Assembly: GCA_964512305.1 (NCBI GenBank)
Contig: CAZEIW010000065.1
Span: 1 to 27,737, forward strand
Direction: 5' to 3'
Source: CAZEIW01 sp964512305
GTDB taxonomy: Bacteria; Pseudomonadota; Gammaproteobacteria; Burkholderiales; Burkholderiaceae_F
Length of the DNA: 27,737 nt
Below the pieces are notes generated by a model, which ran no database searches, was not told where the DNA came from, and saw only the letters and a program-made list of their open reading frames with translations. Each line of letters begins with the position of its first letter. Position 1 is the stretch's first letter. Made by a program: the position numbers and the translations under genes. Of the stretch, positions 7,339-15,554 are shown piece after piece.

Positions 7339-7869
7339 ATGGAAGTCAAAGGCGCAATCCTCCTGTACGCACTAGCTGGCCTGATGATCACGTTCGGGGG
7401 GGTCTCGGCGCTCTTGTTGACCCTCCGACCGGCCGCTGGAGCGAGGTTGTCGCTGCTTGACAGATTCCTTGCCAAAACGATCATGACGCACATTTTCGTA
7501 TTGACGGCGGCAGCGCTGCTGCCGGCGCTGCTTGCGCTCTACGACCTTCAGGAAGCGTGGGTTTGGCGAGGCTCTAGTGTGCTTTTCGCGCTGCCGATGC
7601 TGTCTCTTCAGGTCACCTATCCGCACCGGCGCCGCAAGCTGGTCGGCAAAGGACCGCCGCCTGCCATATTCGCGGTCTTCGTCGTATTCGGCGCCGCTGT
7701 GACACTGGGGATGCTTGGCTACGTCTTGGAAGGCTTCCAATACAGCGCCGCAGCCTACATCACGGCGTTGACGATCGACTTCTTTACGGTCGTCTTCGGT
7801 TTCGTGATCGCGCTCGATATCATTTTGCAACAACCCATGGAAGGGGCGGAGCGGCCGGCGCCGCATTAG
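7339..7869 (+). CDS. Five-helix integral membrane protein, unknown function
   Basis: A 176-residue, strongly hydrophobic protein with about five predicted membrane helices: residues near 5-27, 45-70, 76-97, 111-135 and 143-168. The loop between helices 3 and 4 is basic (YPHRRRKLVGKG), so by the positive-inside rule it should face the cytoplasm. There are no cysteines or recognised catalytic motifs and I do not know the family. The ATG at 7339 is preceded by GGAGAAG at good spacing; an in-frame GTG at 7327 is an alternative. It follows the zinc-ribbon gene by 58 bp and shares its reduced GC content. Confidence 0.7.
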   Translation: MEVKGAILLYALAGLMITFGGVSALLLTLRPAAGARLSLLDRFLAKTIMTHIFVLTAAALLPALLALYDLQEAWVWRGSSVLFALPMLSLQVTYPHRRRKLVGKGPPPAIFAVFVVFGAAVTLGMLGYVLEGFQYSAAAYITALTIDFFTVVFGFVIALDIILQQPMEGAERPAPH

Positions 7870-7961
7870 CTCCGAGCCCTAGACACCTGCAGTTCTTCAC
7901 CCGGTGCTCACTCGTGGCCTTCGCCGCCACCGTCGATTATCCAGGTCGGTCTGATGGCTAA

Positions 7962-7983
7962 TGGGTCAACCGACCCAATTGAC
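7962..7983. promoter_or_regulatory. Nested inverted repeats upstream of LuxR-type gene
   Basis: TGGGTC-AACC-GACCCA (7962-7977) is a perfect 6-bp inverted repeat. It overlaps a second one, GTCAA with TTGAC (7965-7983). Both lie about 80-100 bp before the LuxR-type start, in an otherwise featureless gap. They could be an operator, possibly autoregulatory. No factor is assigned and short palindromes can occur by chance. Confidence 0.3.
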
Positions 7984-8060
7984 GGGGCCAATAGCCACGC
8001 CTACCTTGGTGACACAAAGACGAAAGCGGGCGCTCCTGGAGAGGAGGGCGCTTTGGGGCA

Positions 8061-9197
8061 ATGGACGAATCCAGCTACGACGAGTGTGTGGCGGGCTTTT
8101 ATCGCGCGGCAACCGGGGACCTCGATTGGAACGCCGCTCTGGAGAGGGTTCGCGTCAATCTGCGGGCACGTTGCACGCCGGTTCAGACGCACAACCTGCA
8201 GACCGGCCATGTCGTTTCTGTGTACGCGGCCGGCCCGGAGATGGATCGCCCGGTCCTGGACTATTTCAAGAAATATCATCTTCTCGATCCGCGCGTCCGG
8301 CTCGCGATCACGCATCCGCCACTTCACTGGATTCATTGCCACGAGCATTTTGACGACGATTTCGCGGCGAACGACCGTTTCTACCAGGAATTCCTGACCT
8401 CCTTCGATTCGCGCTACGTCTCGGGGGTCGTGATCCCGCTCGACGTTCAATCGGTTGCCATATTCGGAATCCAGCTCTCGACGTCCCGCGGCCCGCTTGA
8501 CACGGAAGATCGGATCTGGGCGAAGCGGCTCGGAGAGCATTTGCGCCAAGCGCTCCAGGTTTATGAGCGGGTTCGTCGCCTTGCGGCCGAGGCCCTCGCC
8601 GGGCACAAGCTTCTGGCGGTGTTCCCTTACCCGATGTGGTTGCTGGACGCGGATCGATTCGTCTACTACGCCAATTCCGAGGCGGTGGCCGAGCAGCAGG
8701 CCGAACGGTGGGTGGCGCTGCGCGGGACGCGGTTCGCGCTGCGCGATGCACGGACCGACCAGGCTCTGACAGGCGCAGTCGCTGCGCTTCAGAGTGCGGG
8801 ACATGGCTCAACCGCCTTGGTCGAATTGCGCCGTCGCCAGTCTGATCCACCAACCTGGCTTCACCTCTCGCTGCTGGTGCCAAGCCAGGCACTCGGTGTG
8901 TTTGGAGAACGTCCGCAAATTCTTGCGACCCTCTTTGATCCCAGGCGGATCAGCACGCTTGACCCTTTTGCCTTGGCGAACATGTTCCGGTTGACGCCGA
9001 CCGAAGCCAAAGTCGCAACCCAGATCGCCGAGGGCTTGCCGGCGGAGGACATCGCAAGAAGCAACGGGACCCGCATCGGGACCGTCCGCAGCCAGATCAA
9101 CGCGATCCTCCAGAAGTTCGGGGCCACGCGGCAGAGCGAGGTCGTCCGGATCCTCCGCCAGGGCGAGGCGCTGTGGGCCAGAGCTGACAATGGCTAG
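8061..9197 (+). CDS. LuxR-type helix-turn-helix transcriptional regulator
   Basis: A 378-residue transcription factor. The C-terminal 68 residues (from about 311) form a LuxR/FixJ-type HTH: LTPTEAKVATQIAEG, then EDIARSNGTRIGTVRSQINA, which holds the recognition helix, and a final helix ending in VVRIL. The N-terminal 300 residues have no phospho-acceptor receiver and no recognisable autoinducer-binding signature; a segment around 195-250 (LLAVFPYPMWLLDADRFVYYAN) resembles a PAS-like sensor fold. The ligand is unknown. The ATG at 8061 has GGGG immediately upstream and GGAGGG further off. There is no obvious target operon; it stands alone between the membrane-protein genes and the lipoprotein gene. 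Confidence 0.85.
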   Translation: MDESSYDECVAGFYRAATGDLDWNAALERVRVNLRARCTPVQTHNLQTGHVVSVYAAGPEMDRPVLDYFKKYHLLDPRVRLAITHPPLHWIHCHEHFDDDFAANDRFYQEFLTSFDSRYVSGVVIPLDVQSVAIFGIQLSTSRGPLDTEDRIWAKRLGEHLRQALQVYERVRRLAAEALAGHKLLAVFPYPMWLLDADRFVYYANSEAVAEQQAERWVALRGTRFALRDARTDQALTGAVAALQSAGHGSTALVELRRRQSDPPTWLHLSLLVPSQALGVFGERPQILATLFDPRRISTLDPFALANMFRLTPTEAKVATQIAEGLPAEDIARSNGTRIGTVRSQINAILQKFGATRQSEVVRILRQGEALWARADNG

Positions 9198-9533
9198 TGT
9201 GGCGAAACACGTCGCCCGCCTGCCGTCGCGGCAGTAGGCCGCGACGTTCTTCGGGTTCGCCGGCGCATCATTTCGGGCCGAACGCGGGGCAGCGCTCCCG
9301 TTAGAGAACATCTGCACCTGCAGGGCCTCGCGCTCGTCTACAACTTTATGGATGCGCGGTCCCCGCGCGGAAGGCAACATCCAACTAACTGTGCCTTTGT
9401 CCGCTGCCAGGGGCCCCGGCGATGAACACCCGGATAGGGCCGTGGCGCACTTGGAAAGCGCTCGATTCATCACGTCTCTCCGTCGGATATTCCTGCCATG
9501 CCAAGTCCGATTCGCTGGAGCGTTGATTCCAAA
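9198..9533. other. Intergenic stretch, no supported gene
   Basis: About 335 bp between the LuxR-type gene and the GloVer lipoprotein. A minus-strand frame stays open across most of it (with a segment reading VVDEREALQVQMF) but it continues antisense into the LuxR gene, lacks a credible start and matches nothing I know. No tRNA, clear terminator or repeat was seen. It presumably carries the promoter of the lipoprotein gene. Confidence 0.5.
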
Positions 9534-11759
9534 ATGCGGCTGTTGATGGGATTGCTGGGCGTCGCGCTGCTCTTGACATCATGCGGCGGGGGTTCCTCAT
9601 CCTCTTCGTCGAGCTCATCCGGATCCTCGTCCTCCTCGGGTGCCTCATCGTCCAGTGGGAGCGGGTCGAGCTCATCCGGCTCCTCATCATCTTCTTCAGG
9701 TGCCTCATCGTCCGGTGGCGGCGCGGCTTTTACGGAGACCGTGCTTCATTCCTTTTCAGGCACATTCCAAGGCACGACACCCGATGGCTCCGACCCCGAA
9801 GGTGGGCTGATCCAGGCAAGCGATGGAAATTTGTACGGAACGACCCGCGATGGTGGTATATCGCCGGGTTTCGGCGCCTATGGTTCTGGCACTGTATTCA
9901 GGATCACGCTTAGTGGAGTGGAGACTCCGCTTTACACGTTCATGAGCGGGCCCACGGCGGATGTTTACATCCCCGCCGCATCGCTAGTCCAGGCGGGCGA
10001 CGGGAATTTCTATGGGACAGGCTCTGCGAGCTCTAGTGGCGCCTACGGCGTATTCAAGGTTACGCCTGCAGGAGCCGAGACCTTACTCTATTCTTCATTG
10101 AATTCAGGCCCTACTGACGCCGGCGGAGTGGCCAGCCGCCTGATTCAAGCAACTGATGGAAATTTCTACGGTACGACCACAGGTGGCGGCGCGTATGGCT
10201 ATGGCACCGTATACAAGATCACGCCCGCGGGGGCCGAGACGGTGCTGTATTCATTCAAAGGCGGTACCACGGATGGTGCGACCCCGAACGGTGTGATTCA
10301 AGCGAGCGATGGAAGTCTGTACGGAACGACAAGTGGTGGGGGGCCATACACAGGTCGTACAACCGTTTACACGAGCAACGGCTATGGGATTGTCTTTAAG
10401 CTCACGCTCGCAGGACAGTACACCGTGCTGTATTCATTCAGCGGTGGAATGAACGGAGGTGTACCGGAAGGGGCCGTACCCAATGCCCTGATGCAAGCGA
10501 GCGACGGAAATTTCTACGGTACAACCAGGATGGCCGGCTCGACCAACGGCGGTACGGTATTCAAGATTACACCGACGGGGGTTGAAAGCATTCTCTATTC
10601 ATTCACCCCACCGCTTGACGCTTATGCACCCAATGGGACCCTGCTGCAGGCGGGCGATGGGAACTTCTACGGCACGAGCGGAGGCGGAGGGCAGTATCAA
10701 CAAGGAGCGGTGTTCAGGGTAACGCCTGCCGGAGCCGAAACCGTGATTTACTCCTTTGCCGGTGGAACCGCCGATGGGGCGCACCCCCAGGAAAACGGGG
10801 ATGCGCTGATCCAGGCGAGCGATGGAGGTTTGTACGGTACGACCTACATTGGGGGTGCGTACAACGCCGGTACGGTATTTCGCCTTGCGTCTTCCAGTCT
10901 TTCCGTCGGTAGCTCAAGCGGCGGTTCTTCTTCCGGGAGTTCAAGCAGTAGTTCGTCGTCGGGCGGATCGACCAGCAGCTCGTCGTCGGGCGGATCGAGC
11001 GGAAGCTCATCGTCAGGAAGCTCAAGCAGCAGCTCTTCCTCAGGAGGCACGAGCGGCGGTTCGTCCTCCGGATCGAGTGGCGGCTCGTCGTCCGGTGGAT
11101 CGAGCAGCAGCTCGTCCTCTGGTGGAGGAACAGGTATCACCGCGACCGCGAACCCGACCCCTCAAAACCTGACGATTGGCACTCCCATGACGGCCTTCGC
11201 GCCGCTAGCGGCGTCGGGGGGCACTCTCCCTTATACCTATTCGTATACGCCAGCCATCGGCAGCAGCTTTCCGGCCGGACTTGCTTTCGATCCGGCGACC
11301 GGCATCGTTTCAGGTACCCCAACGGGAATTCCGGTGTCGCCCACGCCGGGCGTCGGCGCCCCGAACGTGATTGTTTTTTCCGTAAAGGACGCCAGCGGGG
11401 TCGTGGCTAGCACGACGAGCAGCGTGACATTCGTCGCATATGCAGCCTACGTTGCGGAAGGGGGGCTGACCTGGATGCCGATATCGCCCGTAACTATGTA
11501 TTCGTTCAGCGCCGCGACCAGCCTTTGCGCCGGGACGATCAACGGAATGACCGGCTGGAGGCTTCCGACCGAAGCCGAACTCAATGCGCTCTACACTTCG
11601 GCCGCCATGGTCGGAAGAGGGTGGGTGCTGGGCGCTACGACTTCGTCGACGGTGGCCTCCTCCACGTTCCCCACATCCCACTATGCCGTCGACCTTTCAA
11701 ACGGCGTAGATGAAGCCATCTCGGACACCCTATCCAATCTTGTAACTTGCGTCCGATAG
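9534..11759 (+). CDS. GloVer-repeat lipoprotein with serine-rich linkers and DUF1566/Lcl-like C-terminus
   Basis: A 741-residue surface lipoprotein candidate. MRLLMGLLGVALLLTSC is a type II signal peptide with the lipidated cysteine at residue 17. A Ser/Gly linker follows, then seven repeats of about 50 residues (about 9738-10895) with the core LIQASDGNLYGTT...GTVFKITPAGAETVLYSF. That is the GloVer choice-of-anchor tandem repeat (TIGR03803), expected to build a beta-propeller-like solenoid. A second Ser/Gly linker leads to a putative-Ig domain (LPYTYSYTP, GLAFDPATGIVSGTPTG), then a C-terminal segment GWRLPTEAELNALY typical of DUF1566/Lcl domains. Ligand and function are unknown; adhesion or surface binding is a guess. 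An ATG at 9498 would add 12 residues before the signal peptide; 9534 fits a lipoprotein better. GC content is lower than in neighbouring genes. Confidence 0.85.
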   Translation: MRLLMGLLGVALLLTSCGGGSSSSSSSSSGSSSSSGASSSSGSGSSSSGSSSSSSGASSSGGGAAFTETVLHSFSGTFQGTTPDGSDPEGGLIQASDGNLYGTTRDGGISPGFGAYGSGTVFRITLSGVETPLYTFMSGPTADVYIPAASLVQAGDGNFYGTGSASSSGAYGVFKVTPAGAETLLYSSLNSGPTDAGGVASRLIQATDGNFYGTTTGGGAYGYGTVYKITPAGAETVLYSFKGGTTDGATPNGVIQASDGSLYGTTSGGGPYTGRTTVYTSNGYGIVFKLTLAGQYTVLYSFSGGMNGGVPEGAVPNALMQASDGNFYGTTRMAGSTNGGTVFKITPTGVESILYSFTPPLDAYAPNGTLLQAGDGNFYGTSGGGGQYQQGAVFRVTPAGAETVIYSFAGGTADGAHPQENGDALIQASDGGLYGTTYIGGAYNAGTVFRLASSSLSVGSSSGGSSSGSSSSSSSSGGSTSSSSSGGSSGSSSSGSSSSSSSSGGTSGGSSSGSSGGSSSGGSSSSSSSGGGTGITATANPTPQNLTIGTPMTAFAPLAASGGTLPYTYSYTPAIGSSFPAGLAFDPATGIVSGTPTGIPVSPTPGVGAPNVIVFSVKDASGVVASTTSSVTFVAYAAYVAEGGLTWMPISPVTMYSFSAATSLCAGTINGMTGWRLPTEAELNALYTSAAMVGRGWVLGATTSSTVASSTFPTSHYAVDLSNGVDEAISDTLSNLVTCVR
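9594..9722 (+). repeat. Serine-codon repeat tract 1 (Ser/Gly linker)
   Basis: An imperfect tandem array of TCA/TCC/TCG and GGN codons encoding about 43 residues, almost all Ser with scattered Gly and Ala, directly after the lipidation site. It acts as a flexible tether between membrane anchor and repeat domain. Such arrays are prone to length change by slippage; in-frame units of three keep the gene open. Confidence 0.8.
10890..11130 (+). repeat. Serine-codon repeat tract 2 (Ser/Gly linker)
   Basis: A longer imperfect array of AGC/TCG/TCC/TCA and GGN codons encoding about 80 residues of Ser/Gly. It separates the GloVer repeats from the putative-Ig and C-terminal domains. Blocks such as TCGTCGGGCGGATCGA recur within it. 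The antisense strand reads as an acidic proline-rich frame, a by-product of the repeat. Confidence 0.8.
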
Positions 11760-11788
11760 CGCCGGCGACTGAATTGCTGGCAGGCTCC

Positions 11789-13096
11789 GTGCGAGGCGAG
11801 CGGCCTGCCTCCGCGACGAGCTTCGCTGCGGCCGCAGTTGCTCTCGGCGCCGCCTTGGTTTGCCTTTGGTTCCTTGCACCGTGGCAGCCCTGGGCCGGTT
11901 CGGTCAAGATCGCTTACCTTCCACTGCTGCCCTGCCTGGCGATCATCCTCGTGATGGGCGGAGCCGAGCTGTTCGTGCCGGCGCTCAGGCGTGCGAGCGG
12001 CGCGGACATCCTGCGGCTTCCAGTCCGAGAACTCGACCTCGAGCGAGTGGCGCTTCGAATCGTCGGACTTTCGGCGACTATCACGCTCGTGGGGTTCCTG
12101 TACTGGCTGCTGCCAGAGTACCGCGGCGACTTCTACCAACCCTATTGGCGTTTCCTCAAGACGATCGCGCCATTTGCGCTTTTGATTCCGATCGCGCTCG
12201 TCTGGCTTGACTCCCGGAGCGCGGACATCCGTGACGAGCTCTATCAATTCGGGCTTGTCATGACCGGGCACGTGCACGACGTCGAGCGCTCGGTGATCCG
12301 CCGTCATCTCCTCGGTTGGCTCGTGAAGGCTTTCTTTCTTCCGTTGATGGTCGTCTACCTGGGGGACGAGGTTGTCGCCTTGTATAACGCGATGCACGGC
12401 GCCAGTCACGACACGGTACCCGTTTTCCAAGTCTTCTATCACTTGAGCTTTGTCATCGATCTGCTGTTTTGCGTCACCGGGTATGTGACCACCTTCCGAC
12501 TCTTTGGCAGCCAGATCCAGAGCGTCGAACCCACCGTCGGTGGGTGGGTCCTGGCGCTCATGTGCTACCAGCCCTTCTATTCGCTCGTCGGCCGCTACTA
12601 CCTGCAGTACGACGATCAGCTCTACTGGGACAATTGGCTGAACGGCTGGCCGGCGCTGCGAATACTCTGGGGCACGGTCATCGTTCTTCTTCTGCTCGTA
12701 TACGCGCTATCGACGGTGGCCTTCGGGTTGCGCTTTTCGAACCTCACCCACCGCGGCATCATCACGAGCGGCCCGTATCGCTATTCCAAACACCCTGCGT
12801 ACCTCAGCAAGAATCTGAGCTGGTGGCTTATCTCGGTGCCGTTCGTCAGCTTCGAGAGCTGGCAGGCGGCTGTCCGGAACTGCTGTCTTTTGCTCGCGCT
12901 GAACCTGGTCTACTACGGGCGCGCGCGAACCGAGGAGCGCCATTTGAGCCGCGACCCCAAGTACGTCGCCTATGCACTCTGGATGAACACGCACGGCTTG
13001 CTTGCGTTTCTCGGCCCCCTCGTGCCGGCGCTGCGTTACCGTATTCCTGCCACCGTGGACGTGGGGTCGAACAGAGAATTTGCGTCGAGTGTCTAA
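11789..13096 (+). CDS. Polytopic membrane protein with isoprenylcysteine methyltransferase-like C-terminus
   Basis: A 435-residue integral membrane protein with roughly eight to ten hydrophobic helices. The C-terminal 130 residues have the hallmark of the ICMT/PEMT-like membrane methyltransferases: GIITSGPYRYSKHPAYLSK, then hydrophobic helices, then YYGRARTEERHLSRDPKYVAY. In the family the GPY-R-HP segment and the E-E-x3-L...Y..Y segment bind S-adenosylmethionine. The long N-terminal membrane region of about 300 residues is not part of a usual ICMT, which is around 200 residues. The acceptor substrate is unknown; bacteria lack prenylated CaaX proteins, so lipid or small-molecule methylation is more likely. 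The start is uncertain: GTG at 11789 has GGCAGG upstream, while a TTG at 11747 would overlap the lipoprotein gene by 13 bp. It converges on xylB with only 8 bp between stops. Confidence 0.75.
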   Translation: MRGERPASATSFAAAAVALGAALVCLWFLAPWQPWAGSVKIAYLPLLPCLAIILVMGGAELFVPALRRASGADILRLPVRELDLERVALRIVGLSATITLVGFLYWLLPEYRGDFYQPYWRFLKTIAPFALLIPIALVWLDSRSADIRDELYQFGLVMTGHVHDVERSVIRRHLLGWLVKAFFLPLMVVYLGDEVVALYNAMHGASHDTVPVFQVFYHLSFVIDLLFCVTGYVTTFRLFGSQIQSVEPTVGGWVLALMCYQPFYSLVGRYYLQYDDQLYWDNWLNGWPALRILWGTVIVLLLLVYALSTVAFGLRFSNLTHRGIITSGPYRYSKHPAYLSKNLSWWLISVPFVSFESWQAAVRNCCLLLALNLVYYGRARTEERHLSRDPKYVAYALWMNTHGLLAFLGPLVPALRYRIPATVDVGSNREFASSV

Positions 13097-13104
13097 GCAC
13101 CCTT

Positions 13105-14565
13105 TCATCCGAACAGCGCCCGCACGGCCGGATAAAGCGCCCGGAAGCGCTCGTAGCGCGGCGCCAGCAATTCCTGCACTTCAGGTTCGGGCTCGAAGCG
13201 CTCGCGAACCGGGGGACTCGGGCACACATCGGCGAGCGAGCCGCCAACCGCGAGCCACGCCAGCCGCGCCGCGCCGAGGGCGCCGCCCGCTTCGCCGCCT
13301 TCATGCGTCACCAGCGCGACGCCGAGCGTAGAGGCCAGCAGTTGTGCCCATAAACGGCTGCGCGCGCCGCCGCCCACGAGGGAGAGCGATTCCACTTCAC
13401 CCGCGGCGTGCAGGCGCGCCCAACCGTCGCGCAGGCCGAAGCCGACACCTTCGATCACCGCGTAGCCGACCGCGGCGGCGTCATGCGCCGCAGTGAGCCC
13501 GAAGATCGCAGCCTTGGCGTTCGGATCGTTGTGCGGCGTGCGCTCGCCGCTCAGATACGGCAGGAACAGCGGCGCGCCCGCCCGCCCGGCCGCATCGAGT
13601 TGCGCGGTCCGCTCCAGCAGCGCGGGCTCGTCGGGCAGACCGAGCAGCTCGCGCGCCCAGCGCAGCGCGCTCGCCGCCGACAGCATCACGCTCATCCGGT
13701 GCCACGTGCCCGGGAGCGCATGGCAGAAGGTGTGGACCGCCGAGGCGGCGTCGGGCCGGTAGCGCTCGTCGCACAGGAAGACCACGCCCGACGTTCCGAG
13801 CGAAACGAAACCTTGCCGCGGCCTGACCGCGCCGATGCCGACCGCGCTCGCCGCGTTGTCGCCGCCGCCGCCGGCCACGGGGACCACCGCCGGCATTCCC
13901 CAGCGCCGCGCGAGCTCGGGGCGCAATTGCCCCGACACCTGGCTGCCTTCGACCAGTGCCGGCATGTGCGCGATCGACAGGCCGCAGGCCTCCAGCATCG
14001 CAGGCGACCAGCGGCGCGCGCCGACGTCGAGCCACATCGTGCCGGAAGCGTCCGACATCTCGCTCACCGCCTCGCCGGTGAGCCGCAGCCGCAGCCAGTC
14101 CTTCGGCAGCAGGACGCGCGCGGTGCGCGCGAAGACGTCGGGTTCGTGCGCGCGCACCCAGCACAGCTTGGGCGCCGTGAAGCCGGGCATCGCGAGGTTG
14201 CCGGTGATCTCGCGCAGCGCCGGCACCGCCGCTTCGAGCGCGGCGCACTCGGCGCCGCTGCGCCCGTCGTTCCACAGGATCGCCGGCCGCAGCACGCGAC
14301 CGCCCGAATCGAGCAGGACGGCGCCGTGCATCTGCCCCGACAGCCCGATGGCTCGCACGGCGGCCATCGCGCCCGGGTGGTCGGCGGCGAGCGCCTGCAA
14401 TGCGCCGTCGGTCGCCTGCCACCAGTCGTCGGGGTGCTGCTCGCTCCACAGCGGGTGCGGGCGCTGCAGCGCGAGCGGCCGGCCGGCCGTGGCGGCGATC
14501 CGGTGGCGCTCGTCGAGCAGCACGACCTTGACTTCGGACGTGCCCAGGTCGATGCCGAGGAACAT
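13105..14565 (-). CDS. xylB: Xylulokinase (FGGY family)
   Basis: A 486-residue ATP-dependent sugar kinase that converts D-xylulose to D-xylulose 5-phosphate for the pentose phosphate pathway. FGGY-kinase features are visible: the N-terminal phosphate loop MFLGIDLGTSEVK, GLSGQMHG (75-81), which is typical of xylulokinases, LWNDGRS (98-103), the catalytic base in GGGGDNAASAVG (D236), LGTSG and the C-terminal SLVGGGARSRLWAQ adenosine motif. The length matches the family. It is the last gene of the polyol operon, 29 bp after mtlR. There it would phosphorylate the D-xylulose made by the D-arabinitol dehydrogenase, as MtlY does in Pseudomonas fluorescens and XylB in the Rhodobacter smo operon. A TATAGT hexamer lies just before the ATG, but without a good -35. 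Confidence 0.95.
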   Translation of the reverse strand: MFLGIDLGTSEVKVVLLDERHRIAATAGRPLALQRPHPLWSEQHPDDWWQATDGALQALAADHPGAMAAVRAIGLSGQMHGAVLLDSGGRVLRPAILWNDGRSGAECAALEAAVPALREITGNLAMPGFTAPKLCWVRAHEPDVFARTARVLLPKDWLRLRLTGEAVSEMSDASGTMWLDVGARRWSPAMLEACGLSIAHMPALVEGSQVSGQLRPELARRWGMPAVVPVAGGGGDNAASAVGIGAVRPRQGFVSLGTSGVVFLCDERYRPDAASAVHTFCHALPGTWHRMSVMLSAASALRWARELLGLPDEPALLERTAQLDAAGRAGAPLFLPYLSGERTPHNDPNAKAAIFGLTAAHDAAAVGYAVIEGVGFGLRDGWARLHAAGEVESLSLVGGGARSRLWAQLLASTLGVALVTHEGGEAGGALGAARLAWLAVGGSLADVCPSPPVRERFEPEPEVQELLAPRYERFRALYPAVRALFG

Positions 14566-14594
14566 GGCGGAACTATAGCGCGCGGGCGCGCAAC

Positions 14595-15539
14595 TCAGCC
14601 GCGCGAGCCTTCGAAGCGGCGCTGCGCCTGGCGGCGGAACTCCGACGGCGTGAGGTTCTTGATCTCGAGGAAGCGGCGGTTGAAATTGGAGACGTTGTTG
14701 AAGCCCACTTCATAGCAGATCTGCGTCACCTGGCGGTCGGTGTCCATCAGCAGCTGGCAGGCACGGTGGACGCGCGCGCGGTTGACGAAATCGGTGAAGG
14801 TGTTGCCCGTGGCGCGGCGGAAGAAGCGGGAAAAGCGCGTCTCGCTCATGTCCAGCTCGGCCGCCATGTCCGACGCCGACAGCGGCTGCGCCACGTCGAC
14901 GGTGATGCGGTCGATGATCGCGTTGATCGCCCGGCCCCCGGTCGCGTCGTCCTCGCCCTGCAGCATCACGCTCGACAGCAGGCGGTAATCGGGGCAGCGC
15001 GCGAGATCGCCCAGGAAGTCGAGGAAGGCCGCAAGCCGCTGCACGCCCCGCGCCTGCTTCGTGCGCACCCAGTGCGCGTGCGCGCGCCCCGACATGCCGA
15101 GGAACTCGATGCCGTGGCGCGAGCGCTCGAGCATCGGCAGCACCTCGGCGAGCTCCGGGATCATCTCGACGGCGTGAGCGATCGGCTCGTGCCGGAACTG
15201 GATCACGAGGTCGCGCTCGGCGACGCCGCCCGCCGGCAGGTCGAGCGAGATCCAGTTGTGCGGCAGCATCGGGCCGCACAGGGTGAGGTGGCCGGGCTGG
15301 AACGGCCCGATCCAGTCGCCGATGAACGCCTTGCCCGAGGTCGACGTGATCAGGTGCAGCTCGTACTCGGGGTGGAAGTGCCAGCGCGCCAGCGGTGTCG
15401 GGAAGCCGTGCGCGAGGCAGCGGATCAACCCGGCGTCCTCGGCCGGCTCGTAGCCGAGCGCGGGCAGGCGCGCCGGGTCGCGTTCGAGCTCGGGCTGCCG
15501 GCGGCGCGGCGCCTGACGCGGCTTCTTGCGTGCGGGCAT
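14595..15539 (-). CDS. mtlR: AraC-family regulator of polyol operon (MtlR-like)
   Basis: A 314-residue AraC/XylS regulator. The N-terminal half is a cupin-like sensor (ARWHFHPEYELHLI, GDWIGPFQPGHLTL, LPHNWISLDLP). These motifs are those of the MtlR group, which activates mannitol/arabinitol/glucitol operons in pseudomonads when polyol is bound. The C-terminal 110 residues hold two HTH motifs: SASDMAAELDMSETRFSRFF and QVTQICYEVGFNNVSNFNRRF, ending in LTPSEFRRQ. The N-terminus is basic and proline-rich (PARKKPRQAPRRR). It lies inside the operon, 15 bp after the sorbitol dehydrogenase gene and before xylB, so its level would rise with the operon (positive feedback, inferred). A candidate binding region lies upstream of smoE at 22186-22228. 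Confidence 0.85.
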   Translation of the reverse strand: MPARKKPRQAPRRRQPELERDPARLPALGYEPAEDAGLIRCLAHGFPTPLARWHFHPEYELHLITSTSGKAFIGDWIGPFQPGHLTLCGPMLPHNWISLDLPAGGVAERDLVIQFRHEPIAHAVEMIPELAEVLPMLERSRHGIEFLGMSGRAHAHWVRTKQARGVQRLAAFLDFLGDLARCPDYRLLSSVMLQGEDDATGGRAINAIIDRITVDVAQPLSASDMAAELDMSETRFSRFFRRATGNTFTDFVNRARVHRACQLLMDTDRQVTQICYEVGFNNVSNFNRRFLEIKNLTPSEFRRQAQRRFEGSRG

Positions 15540-15554
15540 CTCTGCGGGCTGCCC

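Noticed and set aside
9198..9473. Open minus-strand frame upstream of the lipoprotein gene, possible gene remnant
   Set aside because: It continues antisense into the LuxR-type gene, has no credible start and matches no family I know.
10890..11130. Possible CRISPR-like repeat array
   Set aside because: The repetition is of serine and glycine codons without constant repeats and unique spacers, and it is in frame within a lipoprotein.
10844..11140. Acidic proline-rich minus-strand frame
   Set aside because: It is a by-product of the serine-codon repeat read on the other strand, not an independent gene.
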